Source: Robiginitomaculum sp. (lineage in GTDB: Bacteria; Pseudomonadota; Alphaproteobacteria; Caulobacterales; Maricaulaceae). From it: a DNA stretch of 64,000 nt. The DNA lies in the NCBI GenBank assembly GCA_021776635.1, contig JAJFFN010000035.1, positions 1-64,000 on the forward strand. The letters run 5' to 3'. Positions 44,848-54,879 of this stretch are shown here, in pieces. Positions within the stretch are counted from its first letter, which is position 1, and each line of letters begins with the position of its first letter. Position numbers and translations under genes: made by a program. The notes under the pieces were generated by a model. It was not told where the DNA came from. It saw only the letters and a list, made by a program, of their open reading frames with translations, and did no database searches.

Positions 44848-47191
44848 TTTTTGTTGATACCGCTTCTATGTCTTTGTCCGTCAATGTATCGGTTTTGGGT
44901 GACAAAGTGACGTCAAGCGCGAGGGATTTATGTCCGTCTTCTATGCCTTTACCTGTATAGACATCAAACAAAGTGACGTCGCTTATCAAAGTTTTGTCAG
45001 CGCCTTTTACAGCACGGAGCAATTTATCCGCAGGTTGGTTTTCAGCTACAATGAACGCAAAATCTCGGTGGACAGGCATAAGGCCGGATATATTGAGCGC
45101 GCCTTTGGATTTGGTTGCTTTCTTTTTGCTTGGCGGAAGCCCATCCGGCCAGATTTCAAAAGCACAGACGCGTATCTCTATCCCGAGTTTTTTCAACACA
45201 CCTGGATGTAATTCACCAAAATCCGCCAGAATGTTTTTTGGCCCCATTTGCAAACGGCCAGAACGACTAGGATGCCAGTAACCTCCCGACGTTGTTGTGG
45301 TTTGTAAATTATCAACTTTGGCACCCATGGCAGCAAGTGTAGCAATCACATCGGTTTTGGCGGTGAATGCATCTGGCGCAGTTTCGCCCTGCCAATCCCG
45401 ATGGGTTTCCATACGGCGTATGCCAGCTATCGTCGGAGTTTGCCCGTCTGGTTTGGGGTTTTGGTAGGTTGGGCCGGCTTCGAATAGCGCCGCGCCCGAA
45501 TAGCCTTTGTCGGCGCTGCGTTGTCCTGCGAGTAGCAAATGTATCAGCGCAGATGGACGCATACAGTCTAGCTCGCTTGATATGGGATTATCAAGAACTA
45601 GAGTTTCGTAGCCGCCGTCAAACATTTTAGCATGCTCTCGTGATACAAATGACCAAGTGACCGTTTCGGATAAACCTTGATGTGCCAATGCGCGTCGGGC
45701 TTTTCTGATTTTGTTTTGTAAATCTGTGGCCAGAGGTTCGCGCCTTCCGCTCGGCACGGGCAAGCTCTCTGCAACCATGTTATGTAGGCCGTTAATACGG
45801 GCGATTTCCTCGACCAAATCAGCACCCATAGTACAATCGCGTCGGTGGCTCGGTACGGTTACTGTCCAAGTAGGTGTACCTATTTTTACACCAAAGCCAA
45901 GATTCTCCAAAATAGAGTTCATTTTTTTGTCAGATAAATCAAATCCTGTTAGGCGTTTGTTCAGCGCCGGATCAAATTCAATAGGTGCAGGGTTTTCTGG
46001 AACAGCGCCCGCAAGCGTCACTTTGGAAGCTTCGCCGCCGCATAAATCCAAAACCAACTGCGTCGCCATTTCAATACCGCCCACAACAAAACCCGTATCA
46101 ACTCCGCGCTCAAACCTATATTTAGCATCTGAGTTTATACCGAGTTTTTTAGCCGTCTTACGCGTGGTGAGTGGATCAAAATAAGCACATTCTATTAGCA
46201 CATCGGTCGTGTCTTCGGTGACGCCAGAATATGTGCCACCCATTATACCGCCGAGGCCGAGCACGCGCGCATCATCCGCGATGACGCACATTGTGTCGTC
46301 GCAGGTGTATTCCTTGTCGTCCAAAGCTTGAAAAGTTTCTCCTTTGCCCATGCGCGCTCGCAGTGTGCCACTAAGTTTGCTGATATCATAAACATGCAAA
46401 GGCCGCGCGCGGTCATAAGTCTGTAGATTAGTGATGTCGACCAATGTTGAAATTGGCCGCAACCCGATGGCTTTCAACCGCGCTTGTAACCACTCTGGCG
46501 ACGGGCCGTTTTTAACACCGCGAATGACACGCCCAACAAATACAGGACAAGCGTCCGGCGCATCGGTTTTGATTGTGACCGTACAAGGAAAGCTACCTTT
46601 GACAGGTTTTATCTTTGGAGTAATCCACTTGCCCAGACCCGTAGCCGCCAAGTCGCGTGCGATATTATCAACACCGAGCCAGTCGGGGCGGTTGGGTGTA
46701 ACCTCAAAATCAATCACGGGATCGTTCAAGCCCAGCGCATCAGCTAGCGGCATGCCCATTTCGAATTTGTCATCCAAATCCATGATGCCGTCATGGTCGT
46801 CACCCATCTCAAGCTCTTTGGATGAACACATCATGCCGGAGCTTTCCACACCGCGAATTTTACGCGGTTTCTTATCAAGTGAAAAATCGAGTCCGGGAAT
46901 AAACGCACCGAGCGGGGCAAATGCGACGGTCATACCTGCCCTCGCATTGGGTGCGCCGCAAACTATTTGGAGCGTACCGTCGTGGGTTTCAACCTGACAG
47001 ACTTTTAGACGATCCGCATCAGGATGCTTCTCGGCGGAGATAACTTTGGCGATAGAAAACGCGGATAATTTCTCCGCCGGGTTTTCAACCTCTTCAACCT
47101 CAAGGCCAGCAAGCGTCATGGCTTCGACAACTTCATCTATAGTGGCGTCTGTTTTGAGGTGCTCTTTAAGCCAACTTAACGTGAATTTCAT
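44804..47191 (-). CDS. pheT: Phenylalanyl-tRNA synthetase beta subunit
   Basis: 795 residues from [19 protein letters not shown], the conserved PheT start, which makes the ATG overlap the pheS stop by one base. An EMAP/tRNA-binding domain (ADRLKVCQVETHDG, about 40-150), B3/4 and B5 domains, a catalytic-core-like domain and a C-terminal ferredoxin-fold anticodon-binding domain (VHRDFAFIVAENQPADKLLRAV) are all present. It forms the alpha2-beta2 enzyme with PheS. Confidence 0.97.
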   Translation of the reverse strand: MKFTLSWLKEHLKTDATIDEVVEAMTLAGLEVEEVENPAEKLSAFSIAKVISAEKHPDADRLKVCQVETHDGTLQIVCGAPNARAGMTVAFAPLGAFIPGLDFSLDKKPRKIRGVESSGMMCSSKELEMGDDHDGIMDLDDKFEMGMPLADALGLNDPVIDFEVTPNRPDWLGVDNIARDLAATGLGKWITPKIKPVKGSFPCTVTIKTDAPDACPVFVGRVIRGVKNGPSPEWLQARLKAIGLRPISTLVDITNLQTYDRARPLHVYDISKLSGTLRARMGKGETFQALDDKEYTCDDTMCVIADDARVLGLGGIMGGTYSGVTEDTTDVLIECAYFDPLTTRKTAKKLGINSDAKYRFERGVDTGFVVGGIEMATQLVLDLCGGEASKVTLAGAVPENPAPIEFDPALNKRLTGFDLSDKKMNSILENLGFGVKIGTPTWTVTVPSHRRDCTMGADLVEEIARINGLHNMVAESLPVPSGRREPLATDLQNKIRKARRALAHQGLSETVTWSFVSREHAKMFDGGYETLVLDNPISSELDCMRPSALIHLLLAGQRSADKGYSGAALFEAGPTYQNPKPDGQTPTIAGIRRMETHRDWQGETAPDAFTAKTDVIATLAAMGAKVDNLQTTTTSGGYWHPSRSGRLQMGPKNILADFGELHPGVLKKLGIEIRVCAFEIWPDGLPPSKKKATKSKGALNISGLMPVHRDFAFIVAENQPADKLLRAVKGADKTLISDVTLFDVYTGKGIEDGHKSLALDVTLSPKTDTLTDKDIEAVSTKIIAQAKKAGAFLRR

Positions 47192-48258
47192 TAGCTTAGT
47201 CCCGTCGCTGAATTGGCCTGCAAGAGCGGGCTGAACCCGTAATGCTCTAACCACCTGCCATCCCCCGCAAACATGTCGCGCAGGTCGGGCATGCCGTATT
47301 TTAGCATGGCGAGGCGGTCTACACCCATGCCGAAAGCGAAGCCTTGGTATTCATCAGGGTCCAGGCCGCAATTTATCAGCACATTTGGATGCACCATACC
47401 GCAGCCGAGGATTTCCATCCAGTTATCACCTTGACCAATACGGATTTCGTTGCCGACACGTTCATAGCGCACATCCATTTCGGCGCTCGGTTCAGTGAAC
47501 GGGAAATGATGTGGGCGGAAACGTGTTTCCACATCTGTCTCGAAAAACGCAGACACGAAATCCATGAGACAGCCTTTCAGGTGACCCATATGGGTTGTCT
47601 TGTCGATGACTAAGCCTTCGACTTGATGGAACATTGGCGTATGGGTATGGTCACTGTCACAGCGATATGTCCGCCCCGGTACGATAATGCGGATGGGCGG
47701 TTTCTGGTTCATCATAGTGCGGATTTGTACGGGCGATGTATGGGTACGGAGTACCATCTTCTCGCCGTTTGCATCAGGCTTTAGGAAAAACGTGTCGTGC
47801 ATGTCGCGCGCAGGGTGTCCGGGCGGGAAGTTGAGCGCCGTGAAATTGTGAAAGTCGTCTTCGATGTCCGGCCCTTCGGCAACAGAGAACCCCTGATCGG
47901 CAAAGATAACCGCCATTTCTTCCATCACCTGCATAACTGGATGCAGGGTGCCGGTCTTAGTTGAAACAGGTAAAGACATATCCAATGTTTCAGATGCCAA
48001 CGCCGCATTTAGGGCTTCTTCTTCAAGTGTTAATTTTCGCATTTCGATCAATGCGGTTAGTTCGTTTTTAAGGCCGTTTAAGGCCGGGCCCATGACCTTT
48101 TTTTCGTCCGGTGACATTTGGGCAAGTGTCCGCATTTGTAAACTGACCTCACCTTTTTTCCCAAGCGCAGCAACGCGGACAACATCCAGCGCTACGAGGT
48201 CTGCGGCAGCTTTAATCTCGCCTGCGTACTTAGATTTTAGTGTTTCTATATCAACCAT
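47191..48258 (-). CDS. pheS: Phenylalanyl-tRNA synthetase alpha subunit
   Basis: 355 residues with an N-terminal coiled coil and a class II core: motif 2 [22 protein letters not shown] and motif 3 [22 protein letters not shown]. It ligates Phe to tRNA-Phe with PheT, encoded directly downstream. Confidence 0.97.
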   Translation of the reverse strand: MVDIETLKSKYAGEIKAAADLVALDVVRVAALGKKGEVSLQMRTLAQMSPDEKKVMGPALNGLKNELTALIEMRKLTLEEEALNAALASETLDMSLPVSTKTGTLHPVMQVMEEMAVIFADQGFSVAEGPDIEDDFHNFTALNFPPGHPARDMHDTFFLKPDANGEKMVLRTHTSPVQIRTMMNQKPPIRIIVPGRTYRCDSDHTHTPMFHQVEGLVIDKTTHMGHLKGCLMDFVSAFFETDVETRFRPHHFPFTEPSAEMDVRYERVGNEIRIGQGDNWMEILGCGMVHPNVLINCGLDPDEYQGFAFGMGVDRLAMLKYGMPDLRDMFAGDGRWLEHYGFSPLLQANSATGLS

Positions 48259-48308
48259 TGTTTATTCCGTGGTTTTGGTGGTCGTTTTGGCAATTGCACA
48301 CCCGCCCG

Positions 48309-48905
48309 TCAATCCTCTTTATCTGTCAGCGCAGCCATAATTTCAAATACTTGAGCACGGGCATGGCTAAGGCCTTTATCTGTTTCTATTATATAGTCTG
48401 CACGGGTTCGCTTTTCGGCATCTGGTAATTGTCTGTTTTTAATCATGTTAAACTTATCCACGGTCATACCTTCTCGTTCCAATACCCGTTTTTTTTGAAT
48501 TGACTGATTTGCGCTGACCACGACAATTTTGTCGACCAAGTTTTCCCCGACCGTCTCAAACAATAACGGAATATCAGCGATAAAAACTTTTGCGCCTTGC
48601 CTCCTTGCTTCTACTATTGCTTGCGCCCGCATCTCCGCCACCATTGGGTGAATGAAACTTTCAAGCACTTGAATTTGCAAAGGGTCTGCTTGTAAATACC
48701 GCGATAGTTTTTTACGGTTCACTGCACCATCTTCTATAATATCAGGAAATACCGCGCGTAATAGCGGTACGGCTTTGCCCTCTTTGGCGTACAGGTTGTG
48801 CACAGCCTTGTCTGCACCGAACACATAAGCACCGGCGTCCTTAAACATTTTGGCTGTGGTTGATTTGCCCATGCCTATAGAACCTGTTAAACCCACTATT
48901 ATCAT
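48309..48905 (-). CDS. coaE: Dephospho-CoA kinase
   Basis: 198 residues: P-loop GLTGSIGMGKST (5-16), DAGAYVFGADKAVH, HPMVAEMR, IPLLFE and the lid segment. It catalyses the last step of CoA synthesis. It overlaps aroE by 4 nt. The pair is part of the ppsR-maf-aroE-coaE block that flanks the origin in Caulobacter-like genomes. Confidence 0.95.
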   Translation of the reverse strand: MIIVGLTGSIGMGKSTTAKMFKDAGAYVFGADKAVHNLYAKEGKAVPLLRAVFPDIIEDGAVNRKKLSRYLQADPLQIQVLESFIHPMVAEMRAQAIVEARRQGAKVFIADIPLLFETVGENLVDKIVVVSANQSIQKKRVLEREGMTVDKFNMIKNRQLPDAEKRTRADYIIETDKGLSHARAQVFEIMAALTDKED

Positions 48906-49750
48906 TTGTTTGCCTGCAAATGTTTGATCAACATCTCTTTTGCGCCAACGTTGTTTGGTGGTTCTGTGCCGTAAAAAAGCCTGAAAGACGGCCTTGCTTG
49001 AGCAATGAGCATTTCTAGTCCGCCTATAGTATTTAGGCTATGTTTTTGCGCTTGTTTCATCAAAGGTGTTTCCAAAGGAGTGTATATTAAATCATATATC
49101 CAACTTCCTTTTTTCATTGTACTAACATCTATGTCTAGTTTCTCGTGGCCCACCATGCCAGCAGCTGTCGCATTTATAACAAGCCCTGTATCCGCAATAA
49201 TATTATGCCTGTCTGACCAATTATAGGCATGAAGATTTGGAATGTTTATATTAGAAACCAATTTTTTTGCTCTTTTGTTTGAGCGGTTAATAATTCTAAT
49301 TTCTGGTGCGCCTAAAGCCAACAAAGAGCCTAGTGCAGCACGTGCTGCGCCCCCTGCTCCAACTAGTGTTACCGCATTATTCAAAATATAATGATGACCA
49401 ATATGTTCCAGTAAAGGAGCTGCAAACCCCTCCATGTCCGTATTGTGGCCAACCAATTTGCCGTTTCGTTTACACAAAACATTGCACACGCCAAGTTTTT
49501 GTGCGTCTGGTGTGACTTCGTCGGCTGCTTCAAAAGCTAAAGCTTTGAGTGGAAGCGTAACATTTAGCCCATTAATCGTCGTTTTTTTTAAGGTTTTAAA
49601 TGCATATATTGCTTCATTCGGATGCACCGCAAACATTGTGTAAGCACCATTTGTTTTACAGTTTTTAAGCCAGTAATTCTGAAGTAATGGTGAAAGCGAA
49701 TGATGAATTGGCCAACCAGCTACACCCGCTATTTTTATATGTCCTGTCAT
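48902..49750 (-). CDS. aroE: Shikimate dehydrogenase
   Basis: 282 residues: substrate site GWPIHHSLSPLLQN (13-26), catalytic Lys in NVTLPLKALAFE, GHNTDMEGFAAPL, and NADP motif VGAGGAARAALGSL. It reduces 3-dehydroshikimate in aromatic amino-acid synthesis. Confidence 0.95.
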   Translation of the reverse strand: MTGHIKIAGVAGWPIHHSLSPLLQNYWLKNCKTNGAYTMFAVHPNEAIYAFKTLKKTTINGLNVTLPLKALAFEAADEVTPDAQKLGVCNVLCKRNGKLVGHNTDMEGFAAPLLEHIGHHYILNNAVTLVGAGGAARAALGSLLALGAPEIRIINRSNKRAKKLVSNINIPNLHAYNWSDRHNIIADTGLVINATAAGMVGHEKLDIDVSTMKKGSWIYDLIYTPLETPLMKQAQKHSLNTIGGLEMLIAQARPSFRLFYGTEPPNNVGAKEMLIKHLQANK

Positions 49751-49777
49751 TTTTTAAATTTCCTGCATGGTTTGCAA

Positions 49778-50389
49778 TTACTCTCGTAGAGCGCCCCGAT
49801 GCCTAAGTTCTTTTAAAAGAGGTAGTAATGATAATCCAAGGATAGAAAAGAAATCTCCTTGTACATTATCAAACAACAACGCACCTCTTCCTTCAAATTT
49901 ATATGCGCCAACACATGTAGTAAGGTTTTCACCCTCTACTTCTAAATAACTGTTTAAAAATTTGTCACTAAATTTGCGCATATGTAAGCTTGTTGTGCTT
50001 ATATAACACCAATCTTTTTTCTCTTTTTGGCATATATAAACCGCGCCTATTAATTTGTGCTCTTTTCCTTTAAGTTCTAAAAGCCTTAGTCGGGCTTCTG
50101 TTAGTGTTTTCGGTTTATCGTATATTCTGCCTTCAAGCTCTAATACTTGGTCGGCGCCTATAACTATTTCATTCTTGTTTGCAGGATAAGCTTTTGCTTT
50201 TTCTTGTGCTAGCTTTTTTGCTATATTGGTCGCTGTTTTGCCTTTTTGTATATAGTTTTTCTTTATCTCGTCTTCGTTAATATTGGTGGGGCTAGCAACA
50301 AAATTAATGCCTGCATTTGTTAAAATTTCTGCGCGAATTTTGCTTGCTGATGCCAATATAATTTTAGGTGGGTTTTTTCGTTGCATCAC
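49778..50389 (-). CDS. maf: Maf-family nucleoside triphosphate pyrophosphatase
   Basis: 203 residues with the Maf signature ILASASKIRAEILTNAGI (10-27), the catalytic Asp in IGADQVLELEGRIYDKP, and ARLRLLELKGKEHKLIGAV. These enzymes hydrolyse non-canonical or damaged NTPs. It overlaps ppsR by 4 nt. Confidence 0.94.
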   Translation of the reverse strand: MMQRKNPPKIILASASKIRAEILTNAGINFVASPTNINEDEIKKNYIQKGKTATNIAKKLAQEKAKAYPANKNEIVIGADQVLELEGRIYDKPKTLTEARLRLLELKGKEHKLIGAVYICQKEKKDWCYISTTSLHMRKFSDKFLNSYLEVEGENLTTCVGAYKFEGRGALLFDNVQGDFFSILGLSLLPLLKELRHRGALRE

Positions 50390-51240
50390 AAACCCGTTCT
50401 TTCTTGATATAGGTTTATTATTCGTGCTGCCGTTTCTTCAATTGAACGGCGAGTAACATCTATAATTGGCCAAGCATTTTTGTTAAACAATCGTTTAGCT
50501 GCCGTCATTTCGGCGCGTACCATTTGTTTGTCTATATATTGTGTGTTTGGTTTTTCTCCTAATGAAGTGATCCGATTACGCCTTATTTGCACTATTCTAT
50601 CCGGGCTTGATGTTAGACCAATAACAAGTGGGGACTTTAATGACAAAATTTGCTGTGGTATTTGTGCGCCAACTACCAAAGGAAAATTGCCAGTTTTAAA
50701 ACCTCTATTTGCTAGATAAATACAAGTTGGTGTTTTTGATGTTCTACTTATTCCTATTAAGACTATGTCAGCTCCTTCCAGTCCTTCTATGTTTTGTCCA
50801 TCGTCATGGCTCATTGCAAAATCCAGAGCGCCTATACGCGAAAAATATTCGACGTCCATGGTTCTTTGCGCACCAATTTCTGAGCTCATAGGCGCGCCTA
50901 AATATCGGCCAAGGGTTGCTAATGCTGGGTCTAATATTGAAACAACCGGGATGTTTAGCTCCATGCATTTTTCCTCTAAACGCTTGCGTCTTTTCGGGTT
51001 AACCAGTGTATATAAGACTATACCAGGAAATCCTTTTATAGAAGCCAATGCTTTTTCTAATTGTTGTTCTGATCTGACCAATGCATGTAAATGCTCTACC
51101 GCATTGGCGTGTTGATATTGTGCACAGCAAGCCCTTGATGTACCGACCAAAGTTTCGCCCGTTGAATCTGATACTAGGTGAACATGGAAATATATATCCC
51201 TTATGGGTTCTATGTTTTCTTGTTTTTGAGTTTGTTTCAT
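50386..51240 (-). CDS. ppsR: PpsR-family bifunctional kinase/pyrophosphorylase (DUF299)
   Basis: 284 residues from the ATG at 51240. VSDSTGETLVGTSRAC lies near the N-terminus, and a P-loop-like GISRTSKTPTCIYLANRG and GLTSSPDRIVQIRRNR are the DUF299 hallmarks. The family reversibly phosphorylates phosphoenolpyruvate synthase or pyruvate phosphate dikinase using ADP. In Caulobacter the homologue is the first gene beside the chromosomal origin, the same position as here. A TTG seven codons upstream is an alternative start. Confidence 0.93.
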   Translation of the reverse strand: MKQTQKQENIEPIRDIYFHVHLVSDSTGETLVGTSRACCAQYQHANAVEHLHALVRSEQQLEKALASIKGFPGIVLYTLVNPKRRKRLEEKCMELNIPVVSILDPALATLGRYLGAPMSSEIGAQRTMDVEYFSRIGALDFAMSHDDGQNIEGLEGADIVLIGISRTSKTPTCIYLANRGFKTGNFPLVVGAQIPQQILSLKSPLVIGLTSSPDRIVQIRRNRITSLGEKPNTQYIDKQMVRAEMTAAKRLFNKNAWPIIDVTRRSIEETAARIINLYQERTGL

Positions 51241-51693
51241 ATTTCGTCTTTTTAGCGGCAATTTGGGTTTGTTTTACGGTGGCAAATTGTTGTTTTAATA
51301 TACACAGCCTAATTCTCATTTAGCTCGTTATTAGAATTGCGTGTGCGTTTTTACTGCTTTCCAACATGTTATTAACAAGGGGAATAAATGTATAAGTTTT
51401 ATGGGTGTAAATGTGTATAGTTTTTCTTTTCATATATATTGTTAATTGCCTTATCTTATTGTATTATTGTAGTTTTTTTCAGTGCTTTTATTTTTTCTTT
51501 TCTTGTTTTGTATATTATGTTAATATTTACAAAATATTAGTATAACTTAACAAAATATTACTTTTATATACTTACAAACAAGCCTCACTACAATCACACC
51601 TTATATAAAAATAAATAGAGTGAAAATTTTTGTGTGTAAAAATAAAATCAGATGTTTTATTTTTGTTATAGGGTTTCTATTTTAGGTATGCAT
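51241..51693. other. Candidate chromosomal replication origin (oriC)
   Basis: A 450-bp gene-free, extremely AT-rich tract where transcription diverges: six core genes run leftward from ppsR, and mnmE, mnmG, rsmG, parA and parB run rightward. DnaA-box-like 9-mers are TTTTACACA (complement of 51633-51641, exact TTWTNCACA), ATATACACA (51298-51306) and CTATACACA (complement of 51412-51420), each of the latter one base off TTATNCACA. A TTAA-N7-TTAC sequence near 51547 resembles a CtrA half-pair. parS sites and parAB lie 3-7 kb away. hemE, the usual neighbour on the other side, is absent, which leaves doubt. Confidence 0.5.
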
Positions 51694-52314
51694 ATGAACG
51701 ATGTTATTACAGTTTATCATTTACCACGATCACGATCCATGCGTGTTCTTTGGTTATTAGAAGAACTTGGTTTACCATATGATGTCAAGACTTTGGAATT
51801 CATTCCAGGTAAATTTGGTGGATCAGATTATACAAATATCCACCCGCTAAATAAAGTGCCTGCGATTAAACATGGTGAGACTGTGATGTTTGAAAGTATC
51901 GCTATTATGCAATATATAATTGATCTATTAGGAAATGAAAGCCTGCATCCGTCTAAAAAGGGTGTTGAATATGGGCCTTACTTACAATGGCTACATTTCG
52001 GGGAAAGTACACTGGCACCAGTGATTGCTACTCTAATGTATCAACGACACTTTTTTCCAGAAGAGAAACGTAGCAAGGATGTTGAAACGTGGGCAGAAAC
52101 TGAACTTAAGAAACTATTTTCCTTACTCGAAACGCAATTAGGCAAACATGAGTATATCTTAAAATCAGGTTTTTCTGCTGCTGATATATCTGTTGGTTAT
52201 TGCCTATTACTAGCAAGGTTGGCAAAAACCCACGAACAAATAACGGACCGTATTGAAGATTATTGGAAAATTTTAACGGAACGAGATGCTTGGTTAAAAA
52301 TATCTGAAATTTAA
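51694..52314 (+). CDS. Glutathione S-transferase family protein
   Basis: 206 residues from the second ATG of the cluster (51694), 7 nt after AGG. A thioredoxin-like N-terminal domain (ITVYHLPRSRSMRVLWLLEELGLPYDV, NKVPAI, FESIAIMQYI) and an all-alpha C-terminal domain (HEYILKSGFSAADISVGYCLLLA) give the normal GST layout; Ser in SRS is in the catalytic position. It is convergent with the glycerophosphodiesterase gene with a 4-nt overlap. Confidence 0.9.
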   Translation: MNDVITVYHLPRSRSMRVLWLLEELGLPYDVKTLEFIPGKFGGSDYTNIHPLNKVPAIKHGETVMFESIAIMQYIIDLLGNESLHPSKKGVEYGPYLQWLHFGESTLAPVIATLMYQRHFFPEEKRSKDVETWAETELKKLFSLLETQLGKHEYILKSGFSAADISVGYCLLLARLAKTHEQITDRIEDYWKILTERDAWLKISEI

Positions 52315-53330
52315 AACGTTTGTTTTTCATATAGGCACTTTTTCATGGTTTTACGATATTTATCCGTAAATTTAAGTACTTTCTGAACATCAAATGCTGA
52401 ATCTGTTACAACTAAGTCAGGTAATTTTGCAAACTCAGCATACAAATCTAGATTTTTGGTTCGTTTTACCTCCTCATCTAATGAGAAAAAACTTGCCGCT
52501 AAAATTGGAATGCCGTGACTACGCAGTGCTTTGGTTAGCGACTTAGATAAAGGTTTTTTGCCTGTCCATGCAGCTATTACTCTAGTGGGAAGTCCTTGTG
52601 ATACGAGTGTTTGAATATCAGCAGGTTTAAAAATACCAACCGAGATTACAGCATTTGGTGCTAGTTTGTGTAAACGCAATGCTTGTTCCGTTGAGTAAGA
52701 AATTAAAACGACTTGTTCTAACATATTATGTGCGCGAATAGACTTTAGTATTTCAACTTCACTAGCTGAAGATTTAAAATCTATTTCCAGATAAATTTTA
52801 TTTTTTGCATATGTAAGAATATCGTTAAATGAGCTAGGACGTGATGATGTTACTTTGCCACTTGTGTCTCTAAGAAGTAATTTTTGTGATTGTTGCCAGG
52901 TTGTTGCGGCTAATGGTAGGGACAAAATACCATTGGGCCCAGTAGCTCTCTGATCCCAAACACCGTCGTGAAAAACTATATGTGTTCCGTCGGAAAGACG
53001 TGCTACGTCTATTTCAGCAAACAAGACTTTGTTTTTAACTAAAGCTTCCAAACTAATAAGCGCATTTTCGGGAAAAAGACTACCTATATGGGTACCTCTA
53101 TGCGCTGCAACAAATGCAGTTTCTGCTGGTTTACAAGAAAACAAATCTAAAACGGGTGGCAAAGTCTGAATATTACTGTTAATTGTCGCTTTATTGCTGT
53201 TATTTACGCCGTCTTTAGTTTTTTTTTGTGTACTGGTATACGGTTGGCACGACGAGAATGCTATTGTGGAAAGCACAAATGTGGTAAAAATCAGTATATT
53301 ACATCGTTTGTTTCTTGAAAACATTTTCAC
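52311..53330 (-). CDS. Glycerophosphodiester phosphodiesterase, predicted lipoprotein
   Basis: 339 residues with a GTG start 7 nt after GGAG. The signal sequence ends IAFSSC (Cys28, lipobox-like). A GDPD TIM-barrel follows: AHRGTHIGSLFPENALISLEAL, FAEIDVARLSDGTHIVFHD, and YLEIDFKSS. Histidines and acidic residues for metal and phosphodiester cleavage are intact. It should release alcohols from glycerophosphodiesters in the periplasm. Confidence 0.88.
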   Translation of the reverse strand: MKMFSRNKRCNILIFTTFVLSTIAFSSCQPYTSTQKKTKDGVNNSNKATINSNIQTLPPVLDLFSCKPAETAFVAAHRGTHIGSLFPENALISLEALVKNKVLFAEIDVARLSDGTHIVFHDGVWDQRATGPNGILSLPLAATTWQQSQKLLLRDTSGKVTSSRPSSFNDILTYAKNKIYLEIDFKSSASEVEILKSIRAHNMLEQVVLISYSTEQALRLHKLAPNAVISVGIFKPADIQTLVSQGLPTRVIAAWTGKKPLSKSLTKALRSHGIPILAASFFSLDEEVKRTKNLDLYAEFAKLPDLVVTDSAFDVQKVLKFTDKYRKTMKKCLYEKQTF

Positions 53331-53445
53331 AATGGGGCTCCAGATTACTTATCTTGCTTGTGTTTCGTAGGTTTTTAATGGATATAAATTTTTCTATTTA
53401 TCACTTAATTATAAGATAAAAACACAAACTGGAAAGTAAAAACAT

Positions 53446-54801
53446 ATGGGCAAAAGCACGCCAAATAACTCTGAAGAGAATTCAGATACAATTTTTGCCC
53501 TTGCTACGGCTTCTGGGCGCGCGGGTGTTGCGATTGTTCGGATCAGCGGCCCTAAATCTGAAACAATTTTAGAAAATTTAACAAGGCGTAAGAGCCCAGC
53601 AGAGAGAACCGCTAAACTGCGTATATTGAAAGATGTTTCGGGAAAACACATTGACCAAGCGTTGGTGCTCTTATTTAACAAGCCAGATAGTGTTACAGGC
53701 GAAAACATGGCTGAACTACACACGCACGGAAGTGTTGCTGTCATAGATGCTTTAAGCAAAACTCTTTATGAAATGGGACTTCGACAAGCTAAACCGGGTG
53801 AATTTACCCGCAGAGCTTTTGAAAACGGAAGACTAGACCTAACAGAAGTAGAGGGCTTATCCGATCTAATAGATTCTGAAAGTGAAGGACAAAGACGGCA
53901 GGCACTACGGCAAATGGAAGGAGGCCTAAAACAAATTTATGAAGGATGGCGGACAAAAATATTAGACGCTTTGGCAATGGTAGAAGGGGAAATTGATTTT
54001 CCAGATGAAGGCGACGTTCCAAGTTCGCTAGCCCACCAAGCTGGCTCGAACTTAACAGAGCTAACAAAAGAACTAAAAAACACATTGGCAAACTCAAAGC
54101 GCGGCGAGAAAGTTCGTTCAGGTATTGAAATAGCTATAATAGGCGCCCCAAACGCAGGAAAATCCAGTATTCTCAATAGGTTAGCGCGCCGTGATGTTGC
54201 AATAGTCTCAAAAGAAGCAGGAACGACACGGGACATAATAGAGGTACATCTGCAAATGGCGGGACTACCTGTAAAAATATTTGATACGGCTGGTTTGCGT
54301 AAAGCTGAAAACACTATAGAAGCAGAAGGAGTGAGACGCGCGAAAAAACGTGCCCAAAACGCAGATCTATGTTTGGGCGTAATTGATTTAACAAAGGACA
54401 ACAACGAGGTGTTGGATGCTTTAAACGCACGTGATTTTATACTCTATAATAAATTGGATTTGGACAACACCAAAGTTCCTGAAAATGTTTCACGTGAAAC
54501 ATTTTTCCTCTCTGCAAAAACAGGGTTAGGGTTCGAAGTTTTAGAGACACGTTTAGAGGAAGAAATAAAAACTAGATTTATGCTTACTGAGCAAGCTGGG
54601 CTAACGCGTTCACGTCACAAACAATGTGTTAATAAGGCTTTGTTAGCAATTGAAAACGCAACGAATAATCTAGCAATTGCCCCAGAACTAACCGGCGCTG
54701 ATTTGCGTGAAGCCTTACATGCAATCAAAGAGTTAGCTGGCGAAACAGATATCGAAGCCGTTTTAGACAGAGTTTTTGCACAATTTTGTATTGGCAAGTA
54801 A
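53446..54801 (+). CDS. mnmE: tRNA uridine-5-carboxymethylaminomethyl modification GTPase
   Basis: 451 residues. An N-terminal tetrahydrofolate-binding domain (DTIFALATASGRAGVAIVRISG) and helical domains flank a G domain with P-loop GAPNAGKSSI, the G2 region EAGTTRDII, DTAGLR and NKLDLD. It ends with the catalytic CIGK. It works with MnmG to modify U34 of several tRNAs. A perfect parS lies inside the gene, encoding the NVSRET segment. Confidence 0.96.
   Translation: MGKSTPNNSEENSDTIFALATASGRAGVAIVRISGPKSETILENLTRRKSPAERTAKLRILKDVSGKHIDQALVLLFNKPDSVTGENMAELHTHGSVAVIDALSKTLYEMGLRQAKPGEFTRRAFENGRLDLTEVEGLSDLIDSESEGQRRQALRQMEGGLKQIYEGWRTKILDALAMVEGEIDFPDEGDVPSSLAHQAGSNLTELTKELKNTLANSKRGEKVRSGIEIAIIGAPNAGKSSILNRLARRDVAIVSKEAGTTRDIIEVHLQMAGLPVKIFDTAGLRKAENTIEAEGVRRAKKRAQNADLCLGVIDLTKDNNEVLDALNARDFILYNKLDLDNTKVPENVSRETFFLSAKTGLGFEVLETRLEEEIKTRFMLTEQAGLTRSRHKQCVNKALLAIENATNNLAIAPELTGADLREALHAIKELAGETDIEAVLDRVFAQFCIGK
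54486..54501. other. parS: parS centromere site inside mnmE (perfect match)
   Basis: TGTTTCACGTGAAACA, identical to the 16-bp consensus bound by ParB. It is in frame within mnmE. Confidence 0.95.
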
Positions 54802-54823
54802 GCTAAAACCGCAGCCCTATAAA

Positions 54824-54839
54824 AGTTTCACGTGAAACA
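54824..54839. other. parS: Second parS site between mnmE and mnmG
   Basis: AGTTTCACGTGAAACA, differing from the consensus only at the first base; the inner 14-bp palindrome is perfect. It lies 338 bp from the first site, in non-coding DNA. Confidence 0.9.
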
Positions 54840-54879
54840 TTTTAAAATATCATAAAATTAGCCATGACAAATCCCTCAT

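Noticed and set aside
48440-48460. TTATCCACG in coaE as a DnaA box
   Set aside because: One mismatch and inside coding sequence; expected by chance.
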